From Trebonia sp036501515 (GTDB lineage: Bacteria; Actinomycetota; Actinomycetes; Streptosporangiales; Streptosporangiaceae), in contig DASYAD010000290.1 in assembly GCA_036501515.1 (NCBI GenBank), positions 1-19,388 of the forward strand: DNA of 19,388 bases. Reading direction: 5' to 3'. Positions 6,799-13,920 of the stretch are shown in pieces. The position numbers were made by a program, and so were the translations under genes. Every line of letters starts with the position of its first letter. The stretch's first letter is position 1. The notes beneath the pieces were generated by a model. It was not told where the DNA came from. It ran no database searches and saw only the letters and a program-made list of their open reading frames with translations.

Positions 6799-7500
6799 CT
6801 AGCCGGCCGGCGGCGACGGCCAGCGGCGGCCGGCCAGGACGGCGAGGTGCAGGTCGACCAGGGTGTCCTCGAGTTCCGGCAGGGTCTCGGTCTTGTCCGC
6901 GCTTACCCGCGACCGCACCAGTTCCCTGGTGGCGCCGGCCAGTGCCCGGTATGCCTCCCCGGGCACCGCGGGCCAGTCGGGATGGCGGGTGCGCGCGCGC
7001 CGGTGCCAGGCGGCGTTGATGTCGGCGAACCGGACGCTCGCGGCCTGCAGCCGCTCGACCGCGGCCGGCCCGGCCGCGGGCATGTCGATGTAGAAGACCC
7101 GGGCGAAGGCCGGCTCGTCGGCCAGGAAGCGGAGGAACGCCCGGCATCCCGCGCGCAGTATCTCCTCGTCGGGGGCGCCTGCCGGTATCGTGCGGGCCGC
7201 CTCGACCACGCGCTCCTGCAGCAGCTGGCCGCCGCGCCTGGTGGCCGCGATGAAGCATTCCTCCCGGCCGCGGAAGTGCAGGTAGAACGCCGCGCGGGAG
7301 ACCTTCGCGCGGCGCACGATGTCGGCCACGGTGACGGCCGGGTAGCCCTTCTGGGCGACCGCCGCGACCGTGGCGCGCAGCAGCCGTTCGCGCTGCGAGG
7401 CCTGCACCGCCGGCGCGGGAAGGCGGCTGCGGCCGCGCGGCAGGCCGGGTTTTCCCTCGTGGATCCCGGCCAGGCTGCCCTCTTGATCGGCGTCGAGCAT
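6799..7500 (-). CDS. TetR/AcrR-family repressor
   Basis: A 233-residue regulator. After a 35-residue polar N-terminal extension the TetR DNA-binding domain spans about residues 36-83 (QRERLLRATVAAVAQKGYPAVTVADIVRRAKVSRAAFYLHFRGREECF), including the recognition helix and the typical YLHF. The remaining roughly 150 residues form the variable helical ligand domain. ATG 7500 has no ribosome-binding site but lies six bases past a -10-like TACTCT (7512-7507), which suggests a leaderless mRNA. A 26-bp perfect palindrome lies 24-49 bases upstream, between this gene and the divergent MFS gene, so autoregulation and control of the transporter are likely. The ribosomal protection gene follows on the same strand after about 170 bases and may be partly co-transcribed. 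The ligand is unknown. Confidence 0.9.
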   Translation of the reverse strand: MLDADQEGSLAGIHEGKPGLPRGRSRLPAPAVQASQRERLLRATVAAVAQKGYPAVTVADIVRRAKVSRAAFYLHFRGREECFIAATRRGGQLLQERVVEAARTIPAGAPDEEILRAGCRAFLRFLADEPAFARVFYIDMPAAGPAAVERLQAASVRFADINAAWHRRARTRHPDWPAVPGEAYRALAGATRELVRSRVSADKTETLPELEDTLVDLHLAVLAGRRWPSPPAG

Positions 7501-7523
7501 GAGCCTAGAGTAACGGGCAAATT

Positions 7524-7549
7524 CCTAAAGTACGTCCTCGTACTTTAGG
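7524..7549. promoter_or_regulatory. 26-bp perfect palindrome, probable TetR operator
   Basis: Half-sites CCTAAAGTACG (7524-7534) and CGTACTTTAGG (7539-7549) are exact reverse complements around TCCT. It lies midway between the divergent tetR and MFS starts, and its length and symmetry suit a TetR dimer or pair of dimers. It is transcribed toward neither gene as a terminator. Binding by the adjacent repressor is inferred from position. Confidence 0.8.
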
Positions 7550-7598
7550 TTCCTGCGCGCGATCAATGCCGACGTGGCGCGGAAAAGGGGTGTGCACA

Positions 7599-9284
7599 GT
7601 GACAGCTACGATCAGCGGAACCGAGCGGTCCGGAGCGGTGCAAGGGCTCTGGCGGCGGCAGATCGATCACTATCCGTCTAATGGCAACCGGATGTGGTAC
7701 CTGGGCATCGTGGTCGCCGCCACGGTCGTCCTGTACTACGAGTTCTACATCGCGGGCGCGGTCTCGCCCACGATCATCGCCGGCTTCGGCATGACCTTCC
7801 CGTTCTACGTCTACATCACGGTCGTGGCCAACGCGGTGGGCGCGTTCGGCTCGCTCGCGGCGGGCCTCGCCGACCGCTGGGGACGGGCCAACCTCGTCGC
7901 CTACGGACTGGTGATCACCGCCCTCATCTGCCTCGTCGGCATACCCAACGCGTCAGGCAAGTGGAGCTTCGCCGCGCTGTTCGTCGTCATGGGCCTGGTC
8001 GAAGGGGTCATCCTGGTCGCCACGCCGGCCCTCGTCAGGGACTTCTCCCCGCAGCTGGGCCGGGCGTCGGCGATGGGCTTCTGGACCCTCGGCCCGGTCG
8101 TCGGCAGCCTGGTGGTCGCCGTGGTGTCCAGCAACACGGTCAGCCACCTGGGTGCCTGGCAGGACCAGTTCATCATCTGCGGGATCGTCGGGATCGTGGT
8201 CGCCGCCGTCGCGATCGTCGGCCTCAAGGAACTCTCGCCGCAGCTGCGCGACCAGCTCATGGTGTCGCACCGGGACCGCGCGCTGATCGAGGCGCGGGCT
8301 CGCGGGCTGAACATCGAGGAGACGCGGCGCCGCCCGTGGCAGCAGATGATGCACCTGGACATCATCGGCTCCGCGTTCGCGATCTCCGTGTTCCTGCTCA
8401 TCTACTACACGGCGGTCGGCTTCTTCACCGTCTACTTCACCAGCCTGCACGGCTTCTCGCTGTCGAAGGCCAACAGCATCGGCAACTGGTTCTGGGCGTT
8501 CGACGCGGGCGCGCTGATCCTGGTCGGCATCGTCTCCGACCGGCTGCGGGTACGTAAGCCGTTCATGGTGCTCGGCGCCGTCGGCGGCATCGTGATGACG
8601 ATCGTCTTCCTCAACCTCGGGGCGACCACCTCGTACGGGACGTTCGCCGTGGTCATCAGCATCCTCGCGGTGTTCCTCGCGATCGCCTACGCGCCGTGGA
8701 TGGCGAGCTTCACCGAGACCGTGGAGAAGCGCAACCCGGCGCTGACCGCGACCGGGCTGGCGGTGTGGGGCTGGATCATCCGCGTCGTCATCGCGGTCTC
8801 GGTCTTCATCCTGCCGTCGGTCATCAACTCGATGACGCCGCTGGTCACCTACGGTCCCCAGGCCCAGGCGATCGCGGCGGCCTACCCGCAGCAGATCGCC
8901 ACCCTCGGGGCGATCGACGCCAAGACCCTGGGCGCGATGCAGGCCAACCCGGCCGACACGGCGGCGCAGGCGACCGCGGTGGGCGAGATCGCCAAGGCGT
9001 TCTCCGTTTCCCCGGCCGCGGCGACCGCCCGGCTGGTGGCGATCGCCAAGGTGCCCGCGGCCGACCAGCAGTTCCTCGCCGCGCACAACGCGTCGCTGGC
9101 GAGCGCGTCCGCCGCGGCTCCCGGTCAGTGGAAGGACTGGTGGTGGGTCTGCGTCGGCGGCCAGGTGGTGTTCCTGCTGTTCATTCGCGGGATGGCAGGC
9201 CGCTGGCGCCCGAGCAAGGCCCGCGAGGACGCTGAAGAGCACCAGCGCAAGGTCGACGAGGAAATGGCCGCCCTGCAGGCGTAG
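7599..9284 (+). CDS. MFS transporter with large external loop near the C-terminus
   Basis: A 12-segment major facilitator of about 561 residues. I chose GTG 7599 because AAAAGGGG lies eight bases upstream; ATG 7566 would add 11 residues but has no ribosome-binding site. A polar N-terminus is followed by membrane segments beginning MWYLGIVVAATVVLYYEF. The loop after segment 2 contains AAGLADRWGRANLV, an MFS motif A. A cytoplasmic central loop (KELSPQLRDQLMVSHRDRALIEARARG) separates the two halves. About 100 Ala-rich polar residues (roughly 406-510) lie between the last two membrane segments, on the outer face in the standard topology. The C-terminus is charged. The divergent TetR gene and shared palindrome suggest ligand-induced expression. 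Neighbouring ribosomal protection hints at drug export, but uptake of an organic acid is equally possible. Confidence 0.85.
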   Translation: MTATISGTERSGAVQGLWRRQIDHYPSNGNRMWYLGIVVAATVVLYYEFYIAGAVSPTIIAGFGMTFPFYVYITVVANAVGAFGSLAAGLADRWGRANLVAYGLVITALICLVGIPNASGKWSFAALFVVMGLVEGVILVATPALVRDFSPQLGRASAMGFWTLGPVVGSLVVAVVSSNTVSHLGAWQDQFIICGIVGIVVAAVAIVGLKELSPQLRDQLMVSHRDRALIEARARGLNIEETRRRPWQQMMHLDIIGSAFAISVFLLIYYTAVGFFTVYFTSLHGFSLSKANSIGNWFWAFDAGALILVGIVSDRLRVRKPFMVLGAVGGIVMTIVFLNLGATTSYGTFAVVISILAVFLAIAYAPWMASFTETVEKRNPALTATGLAVWGWIIRVVIAVSVFILPSVINSMTPLVTYGPQAQAIAAAYPQQIATLGAIDAKTLGAMQANPADTAAQATAVGEIAKAFSVSPAAATARLVAIAKVPAADQQFLAAHNASLASASAAAPGQWKDWWWVCVGGQVVFLLFIRGMAGRWRPSKAREDAEEHQRKVDEEMAALQA

Positions 9285-9301
9285 CACCGGCCAGGCAGTA
9301 G

Positions 9302-9327
9302 ACCGGCCGGGGACGACCCCGGCCGGT
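9302..9327. terminator. Bidirectional terminator hairpin between convergent genes
   Basis: An 11-bp perfect stem, ACCGGCCGGGG (9302-9312) paired with CCCCGGCCGGT (9317-9327), with loop ACGA. It sits 17 bases after the MFS stop and 25 bases from the GH114 stop. There is no T-run on either side, which is common for actinomycete terminators. Confidence 0.8.
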
Positions 9328-9352
9328 GACCGCATCCCGGCGGCGGCGCCTG

Positions 9353-11077
9353 CTACCCCTTAGCGCACGGGTAGAAGGTGCCGCCGTCCAGGTCCGCGTC
9401 GAACAGCACCGCCGCGAACCCGTACGCCGGCTTTTCCACCACCGAGCAGAACGTGCTGAACTCGCGCGCGACCGGGCACTTCTGCCCCGGGTCGCACACG
9501 TAGTCGTCGTCGGTGTACTCAGCCTCGCCGATCCATTTGCCGGTCGGCTGCTCAGCGGTCTTGTCGGTGGTGAAGTCCGTCCAGCCGCACGGCGTGGCGC
9601 CCTGCAGGCTGGTGCAGGTGATCCCGTACTGGGTGCTGCCCTGGAACTGGGCCGCGGTGCAGGCCTGCGATACGTAGCACTCCTCGACCACCGACCCCTC
9701 GGTGTACTGGCGTCCCCAGGAGCTCAGGTAGGGCGAGTTCTTCCACAGCGCGGTCATCCCGTCCTCGTGGACCTGGTTGAACGCGTAGGCGAGGTAGTTC
9801 TGCACGTCACCTGGCGTCAGGTCGAACCCGGTGGTGGACGGCGGGTCGAAGCCGTCGATGTCGTCAAGCTCAACCGCGTCGAACCCCTTGCGGGCGCACA
9901 TGGCGATCCGGGCGTCCAGCATCGGCTTGAGCTCGTCGAGCTGCCTGAAGTCGACCCACCGCTCCTCCGGGTAGCCGTAGTACACGGACCCGAGTGTGCT
10001 GGCGGGGAAGGCGCCGCCGTCCGGGGTGGCGTCCGGCCGGTAGTCCTCCCAGGCCAGGTCCAGGTAGCAGATCGTCTTCGGGTGCGCCAGCGTCGCCGCC
10101 TGCCAGGTGGTCTCGATCGCGGAGACCTCTGACTTAGTCGTCAGGAAGCCGTCAAGGTCGTACATGTCGACGGCGCTTGAACCGGTTCGCTGCAGCGGCG
10201 TGACCCGGCCGATCTGCCAGTCCCACGACATCGGCTGGCCCTTGGCGTCCAGGTGCTGCGGGTACCAGCAGCCGTCTGACTCGCTGCTCTGGCAGGCCGC
10301 AGGCGCTGGCAGCGGAGTCACCCGCCAGGAGAACCGGACGACGGTGGCGCCCGCCCGGTTAGCCGTCCTGACCGCCACCTGGTGCCTGCCGACGGCGAGC
10401 TTGCCGGTGTAGAACACCCGGCTGGCCGGCATCGCCGTCCAGCGTCCGCCGTCGATCCGGTACGACTGCGAGACCGCGCCGTCGGCGGCGTTCGCGTGCG
10501 GCACGGCCACCTGGAAGTACTCCTCAGTCGAGGCCGTCTGCCGCTCCGGCGTGCCGTTGACGAAGGCCGAGGACGGGGCCCGGCCCGCCGGGTAGGGGGC
10601 GACGACGGCGGCCGACAGCCGGGTCACCGAGCTGCGGGAATCGGTGAAGTCGTCCGAGGAGCCTGTCGGCACCACGACCTCGGTCGCGCTCTCGGTCAGC
10701 CGCAGCACCCGCCCGGCGTCGGCGCGGCCGGCCACGTAGTCACGCGCGGCGAACGGCTCGGCGGTGCCGCCGGCGGCGGTCTTGCACGCGGTGCCACCGG
10801 GCGCACAGCTCTGCCAGGTATAGGCGACGGCGAGGCTGACCAGTTTCCAGCCGGACGGCAACGTGGACGCGTGCCAGCTGAGGCCCGCCGCCGTCACCGT
10901 GGAGCCGTCCCTGAACGTGCCCGCGATCCGCAGCGTCCCCTGGTGGACGGGGGCCGGGATGCTGACCGCCGTCTGCGCGGCCGGAGCCGCCGGTGCGGCC
11001 AGGGCCGCCGGGGCAAACGCCCCGGCCGCCAGCGCGATCACGGCGGCCGCTACTGCCGCCCGTGCCAGTCGAGTCAT
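9353..11077 (-). CDS. Secreted GH114 endo-alpha-1,4-polygalactosaminidase
   Basis: A 574-residue exported protein. Residues 1-27 are a Sec signal peptide (Arg near the start, an Ala-rich core, cleavage likely after ALA). Residues about 40-270 contain two beta-rich segments without a recognised family; the second (about 190-265) reads like an Ig-type module. Residues about 275-574 match glycoside hydrolase family 114: MSWDWQIGRV, then DMYDLDGF, ICYLDLAWEDYRPDA (from residue 336), and FDAVELDDIDGF (399-410). The acidic residues of these strands (D340, E403, D405) are candidates for catalysis. Family members hydrolyse alpha-1,4-linked galactosamine polymers and act on the fungal exopolysaccharide galactosaminogalactan. 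The start is ATG 11077 with a weak AGGCGG upstream. It follows the GH4 gene by 96 bases on the same strand. The C-terminal domain is firmly recognised; substrate is inferred from family and neighbours. Confidence 0.88.
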   Translation of the reverse strand: MTRLARAAVAAAVIALAAGAFAPAALAAPAAPAAQTAVSIPAPVHQGTLRIAGTFRDGSTVTAAGLSWHASTLPSGWKLVSLAVAYTWQSCAPGGTACKTAAGGTAEPFAARDYVAGRADAGRVLRLTESATEVVVPTGSSDDFTDSRSSVTRLSAAVVAPYPAGRAPSSAFVNGTPERQTASTEEYFQVAVPHANAADGAVSQSYRIDGGRWTAMPASRVFYTGKLAVGRHQVAVRTANRAGATVVRFSWRVTPLPAPAACQSSESDGCWYPQHLDAKGQPMSWDWQIGRVTPLQRTGSSAVDMYDLDGFLTTKSEVSAIETTWQAATLAHPKTICYLDLAWEDYRPDATPDGGAFPASTLGSVYYGYPEERWVDFRQLDELKPMLDARIAMCARKGFDAVELDDIDGFDPPSTTGFDLTPGDVQNYLAYAFNQVHEDGMTALWKNSPYLSSWGRQYTEGSVVEECYVSQACTAAQFQGSTQYGITCTSLQGATPCGWTDFTTDKTAEQPTGKWIGEAEYTDDDYVCDPGQKCPVAREFSTFCSVVEKPAYGFAAVLFDADLDGGTFYPCAKG

Positions 11078-11118
11078 CGCCGATCAGCCGCCTGCCCTGA
11101 GTCAAGATGCCGGGATAA

Positions 11119-11148
11119 CAGTGCCTGGAGGCGCAGTGCCTGGAGGCG
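11119..11148. repeat. 15-bp perfect tandem repeat in the GH4-GH114 gap
   Basis: CAGTGCCTGGAGGCG occurs twice in immediate succession (11119-11133 and 11134-11148). It lies in the 96-base gap between the GH4 stop and the GH114 start and would be transcribed in a GH4-GH114 message. No function is evident; slippage duplication is the simplest origin. Confidence 0.85.
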
Positions 11149-11155
11149 CGGTGTC

Positions 11156-11189
11156 GCTAGCCGAACGGTGCTGCTAGCTGAACAGTGCG
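11156..11189. repeat. 17-bp tandem repeat covering the GH4 stop codon
   Basis: Two adjacent 17-base units (11156-11172 and 11173-11189) share GCTAGC-N-GAAC-N-GTGC and match at 14 of 17 positions. One unit encodes the last codons and the TAG of the GH4 gene; the other lies just downstream. The unit appears to have been duplicated past the original gene end. Confidence 0.75.
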
Positions 11190-12469
11190 GGAGGCAGTAG
11201 CTCCCGGTGGGCGTCGAGCAGGTCGTCGCACATCGCGACGGTCTGTGCGGTGGTCAGCGTGGCGGCCGTGTTCGGGTCGAGCAGGGCCGCCTGGTACACG
11301 TGGTCGCGTGAGCCGTCGAGCGCCGCCCGCACGGTCAGCTCGACGACGTTGAGGAACGTCCGGTTGAGGGCGGCGAGCTGCGGGGGCAGGGCGCCGACGG
11401 GCACCGGCTTGGCACCGCTGGCCCCGACCAGGCAGGGCACCTCGACGCAGCATTCGTCGGGCAGGTTGGCGATGAGCCCGCCGTTGCGGATGTTCACGTG
11501 CAGTTCGCGCTCGGTGCCGGTCTCCATGGAGTGGATGAACAGCGAGGCGAGCTCGTTCTCGGGCTCGATGTCAAGCGGCTCGTCGCCGGCCAGCTGGCGT
11601 TCCAGTGACTCCAGTTCGCGCAGGTTCTCCTCCGACCGCTCCAGGTAGTCGCCGACGAAGATGCGGAACTGCTCGATCTGGTCGTCGTGCCGCATGAACC
11701 AGGGCACGTACTCGGCCGAGTGCTCGCTGGACTCGGTCGGGAAGTACCCGAACCGGCGGTAGATCTCGACCCGCACCCGGCGCTGCAGTTCCGGCGACGA
11801 TCCGACGATCTCGGCCAGCCGCGGGTACAGCGACTTGCCGTCCTGCTCGAAGCGCAGCACGAACGCCTGGTGGTTGAAGCCCGCGGTGAGGAAGCTGACC
11901 CGGTCGGGGTCGGCGCCGACCAGCTCGGTCAGGAACGCCTGGGTGTCGCGGACCGAGTGGCAGAGGCCGAAGACCCGGTCGAAGCCGGCGCCCTCGTAGA
12001 CCGCCCACGGCAGCATCGCCATCGGGTTGCTGTAGCTGAGCAGCGTGGCGTCCGGGCACTCCTCGCGCATCGCCCGGCCCAGGTCCACCACGACCGGGAT
12101 CGTGCGCAGGCCGCGGAAGATGCCGCCGATGCCGAGCGTGTCGCCGATCGTCTGGCGCACCCCGTACCTGGCCGGGATGTCGAAGTCGGCCCGGGTGGCG
12201 GCGTACCCGCCGACCTGCACCTCGTTGATTACGTAGCTCGCGCCGGCCAGCGCCGCGCTGCGGTCCGCGGTCGCGGTCACCGTCGCGCCGGCCCCGGTCT
12301 GCGCCGATATCCGGCGCACCAGCCGTTCCGCGTGCGCCAGCCGCTCGGGGCTGATGTCGTACAGGGCGAAGTGCACGCCGTCGCGGAGCTCCGGGTAACT
12401 GCACAGGTCAACTGCGACGTTACGAGTGAACTCAACGCTTCCCGCGCCAATGAAGGCCACCTTGATCAC
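11174..12469 (-). CDS. GH4 NAD- and Mn-dependent alpha-galactosidase
   Basis: A 431-residue cytoplasmic enzyme of glycoside hydrolase family 4. The N-terminus is a Rossmann fold with the dinucleotide loop FIGAGSVEF (6-14). YSNPMAM (146-152) supplies the conserved Asn. CHSV (170-173) is the GH4 subgroup signature I associate with alpha-galactosidases, and Cys170 with His200 (GFNHQAF) matches the usual Mn ligands. ESSEHSAEYVPWF also fits the family. These enzymes oxidise C3 transiently with NAD and cleave short alpha-galactosides. The start is GTG 12469 with no clear ribosome-binding site and a -10-like AACACT just upstream, so the mRNA may be leaderless. It is divergent from the sugar transporter operon and precedes the GH114 gene, so it likely trims imported oligosaccharides containing alpha-Gal. 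Activity on alpha-galactosamine is possible but unproven. Confidence 0.92.
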   Translation of the reverse strand: MIKVAFIGAGSVEFTRNVAVDLCSYPELRDGVHFALYDISPERLAHAERLVRRISAQTGAGATVTATADRSAALAGASYVINEVQVGGYAATRADFDIPARYGVRQTIGDTLGIGGIFRGLRTIPVVVDLGRAMREECPDATLLSYSNPMAMLPWAVYEGAGFDRVFGLCHSVRDTQAFLTELVGADPDRVSFLTAGFNHQAFVLRFEQDGKSLYPRLAEIVGSSPELQRRVRVEIYRRFGYFPTESSEHSAEYVPWFMRHDDQIEQFRIFVGDYLERSEENLRELESLERQLAGDEPLDIEPENELASLFIHSMETGTERELHVNIRNGGLIANLPDECCVEVPCLVGASGAKPVPVGALPPQLAALNRTFLNVVELTVRAALDGSRDHVYQAALLDPNTAATLTTAQTVAMCDDLLDAHRELLPPALFS

Positions 12470-12477
12470 AGCTCGTT

Positions 12478-12506
12478 AGTGTTCCATGAAGCCCAGTTTC
12501 TTGCAA
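12478..12506 (-). promoter_or_regulatory. Candidate promoter of the GH4-GH114 unit
   Basis: Read leftward: TTGCAA (12506-12501) as -35, a 17-base spacer, and AACACT (12483-12478) as -10. The GTG start at 12469 falls close to the predicted transcript start. The -35 element forms one half of the TTGCAA palindrome. Confidence 0.4.
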
Positions 12507-12516
12507 GATATTGCAA
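12501..12516. promoter_or_regulatory. TTGCAA-N4-TTGCAA palindrome, candidate operator
   Basis: Two copies of the self-complementary hexamer TTGCAA, ten bases apart centre to centre, form a 16-bp dyad symmetric at 14 of 16 positions. It lies in the only AT-richer part of the gap between the divergent carbohydrate genes. Each hexamer doubles as a -35 element for one direction. A protein bound here could control both operons; the DeoR regulator at 18684 is the best candidate. Confidence 0.55.
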
Positions 12517-12540
12517 AATGTCCGTGAAGCCGTGCAGAAT
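12511..12540 (+). promoter_or_regulatory. Candidate promoter of the transporter-catabolic operon
   Basis: TTGCAA (12511-12516) as -35, an 18-base spacer and CAGAAT (12535-12540) as -10. The predicted start leaves a leader of about 40 bases with GGAG six bases before ATG 12588. Matches to the vegetative consensus are moderate, as expected for a regulated promoter. Confidence 0.4.
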
Positions 12541-12587
12541 GCTGCTCAATCAACGAGCGGTTAGAGCATCTTCGAGCGGAGTGCGGC

Positions 12588-13919
12588 ATGGCCATCGCAA
12601 GGCAGCACCGGCGTGGAACCGTGGCAGTCCTGACCGCCGCGCTCGCCGTGGGAGCAGGAGTCCTGGCAGGCTGCGGTACGGACGCGAACGGCGGCGGATC
12701 GACTTCCGCCTCGTCAGGCAGCAGCAACAGCACGATCCAGATCTGGGAGGGCTACACCGACACCGAGGCCAAGGAGTTCGCCCACCTGGTCTCCGAGTAC
12801 GAGGCGAGCCATCCCGGTCAGAAGGTCGACTCTCTCTACGTCAACAATGACGACACCCTGCAGAAGGTGCTGACCGCGGTCAAGGGCGGCAGCCCGCCCG
12901 ACATCGCCTACCTCTACGGCTCCTGGGCGCCTCAGGTGGCTGAGATCCCGCAGGTCGTCAACCTGACCCAGACCGTGCAGCAGGCCGGCGTCAACTGGAA
13001 CGACTTCTACGTCGGCGAGCGCGACGTGGCCACCGTCAACGGCAAGGTGATCGGCATCCCGGCGCTGGTCGACAACCTGGCCGTCGTCTACAACAAGAAG
13101 CTGTTCGCGGCGGCCGGCCTGCCGGCGCCGACCCCGGACTGGACCTGGACCCAGTTCGTGTCCGACGCGCAGAAGCTGACCGACGCGTCGTCCAAGCAGT
13201 TCGGCACCGCCTACGTCACCCCCGGCACCGAGGACACCGTCTGGCACTGGGAGGCGCTGCTCTGGGAAGCGGGCGGCGGGCTGCTAACCGCGGACAACAA
13301 GAAAGCGGCGTTCGACTCCCCGGCTGGGCTTGAGTCACTCAACACGCTGCGGACGATGGCCGTCACCGACAAGTCGATGTACCTCGACCCGACCGACTCC
13401 GCCTACGGCAACCTGTTCAACTCCGGCAAGATCGGCATGCTGGTCACCGGGCCGTGGGACCTGGGTTCGTTCCCCGACGTCGACTACGGCGTGCAGGTCA
13501 TGCCCTCCTACCCGGGCAGCGCCGCTGGCGACCAGACGATCTCTGGCCCGGACAACTGGGTGGTGTTCAACAACGGCAGCAGCCAGGTCAGCGCGGCCAA
13601 GCAGTTCCTGCTCTGGCTCACCGCCCCGGCTCAGGTCAAGGCGTTCTCGCTGGCCACCGGCGACCTGCCGACGAGGACGTCGGTAGCGGACGCGTCCGGC
13701 TTCGACACGCAGATGAACAAGCTGCTGCCCGGCGTGGACACGTTCATCGACAACCTGGCCAACGTGAAGCAGGCCCGCCCGCAGATTCCGCAGTACTCGA
13801 ATATCTCCACCATCCTCGGCAACATGGTGGTGTCGGTCCTGCTTGGCAAGTCCACCCCGCAGGCGGCCCTCGACTCCGCCTCGAGCCAGGTCAACGCGGC
13901 GCTGGCGGCGGGGAGCTGA
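12588..13919 (+). CDS. Sugar-binding lipoprotein of a CUT1 ABC importer
   Basis: A 443-residue extracellular solute-binding protein (family 1, as in maltose and other oligosaccharide importers). Residues 1-28 are a lipoprotein signal with basic N-terminus, hydrophobic core and lipobox LAGC; Cys29 is the lipidation site. A Ser/Gly-rich linker follows, then STIQIWEGYTDTEAKEFAHLVSEYEASHPGQKV, the opening typical of the family, with PDIAYLYGSW and GKVIGIPALVDNLAVVYNKKLF further on. ATG 12588 has GGAG at six bases. It is the first gene of the operon, and the permease gene follows after one base. It should capture oligosaccharides released by the secreted GH114 enzyme and hand them to the two permeases. 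Ligand identity is inferred from the cluster only. Confidence 0.92.
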   Translation: MAIARQHRRGTVAVLTAALAVGAGVLAGCGTDANGGGSTSASSGSSNSTIQIWEGYTDTEAKEFAHLVSEYEASHPGQKVDSLYVNNDDTLQKVLTAVKGGSPPDIAYLYGSWAPQVAEIPQVVNLTQTVQQAGVNWNDFYVGERDVATVNGKVIGIPALVDNLAVVYNKKLFAAAGLPAPTPDWTWTQFVSDAQKLTDASSKQFGTAYVTPGTEDTVWHWEALLWEAGGGLLTADNKKAAFDSPAGLESLNTLRTMAVTDKSMYLDPTDSAYGNLFNSGKIGMLVTGPWDLGSFPDVDYGVQVMPSYPGSAAGDQTISGPDNWVVFNNGSSQVSAAKQFLLWLTAPAQVKAFSLATGDLPTRTSVADASGFDTQMNKLLPGVDTFIDNLANVKQARPQIPQYSNISTILGNMVVSVLLGKSTPQAALDSASSQVNAALAAGS

Positions 13920-13920
13920 C

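Noticed and set aside
7953..9335. A 460-codon minus-strand open frame opposite the MFS gene
   Set aside because: The product is His/Asp/Arg-rich, lacks a ribosome-binding site, and would cross the terminator hairpin at 9302-9327. The sense strand encodes clear membrane segments.
11077..11105. TTGACT at 11105-11100 as a promoter for GH114
   Set aside because: No -10-like sequence occurs at 16-19 bases downstream; that position falls on CG-rich sequence at the start codon.
12521..12587. GCAG-AATG-CTGC as a second operator
   Set aside because: Four-base arms are too short to separate from chance, and nothing similar occurs in the other regulated promoters of the window.
11687..12850. A 387-codon plus-strand open frame opposite GH4
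   Set aside because: It is antisense to a GH4 gene with all its motifs and runs through the divergent promoter region into the lipoprotein gene in another frame.
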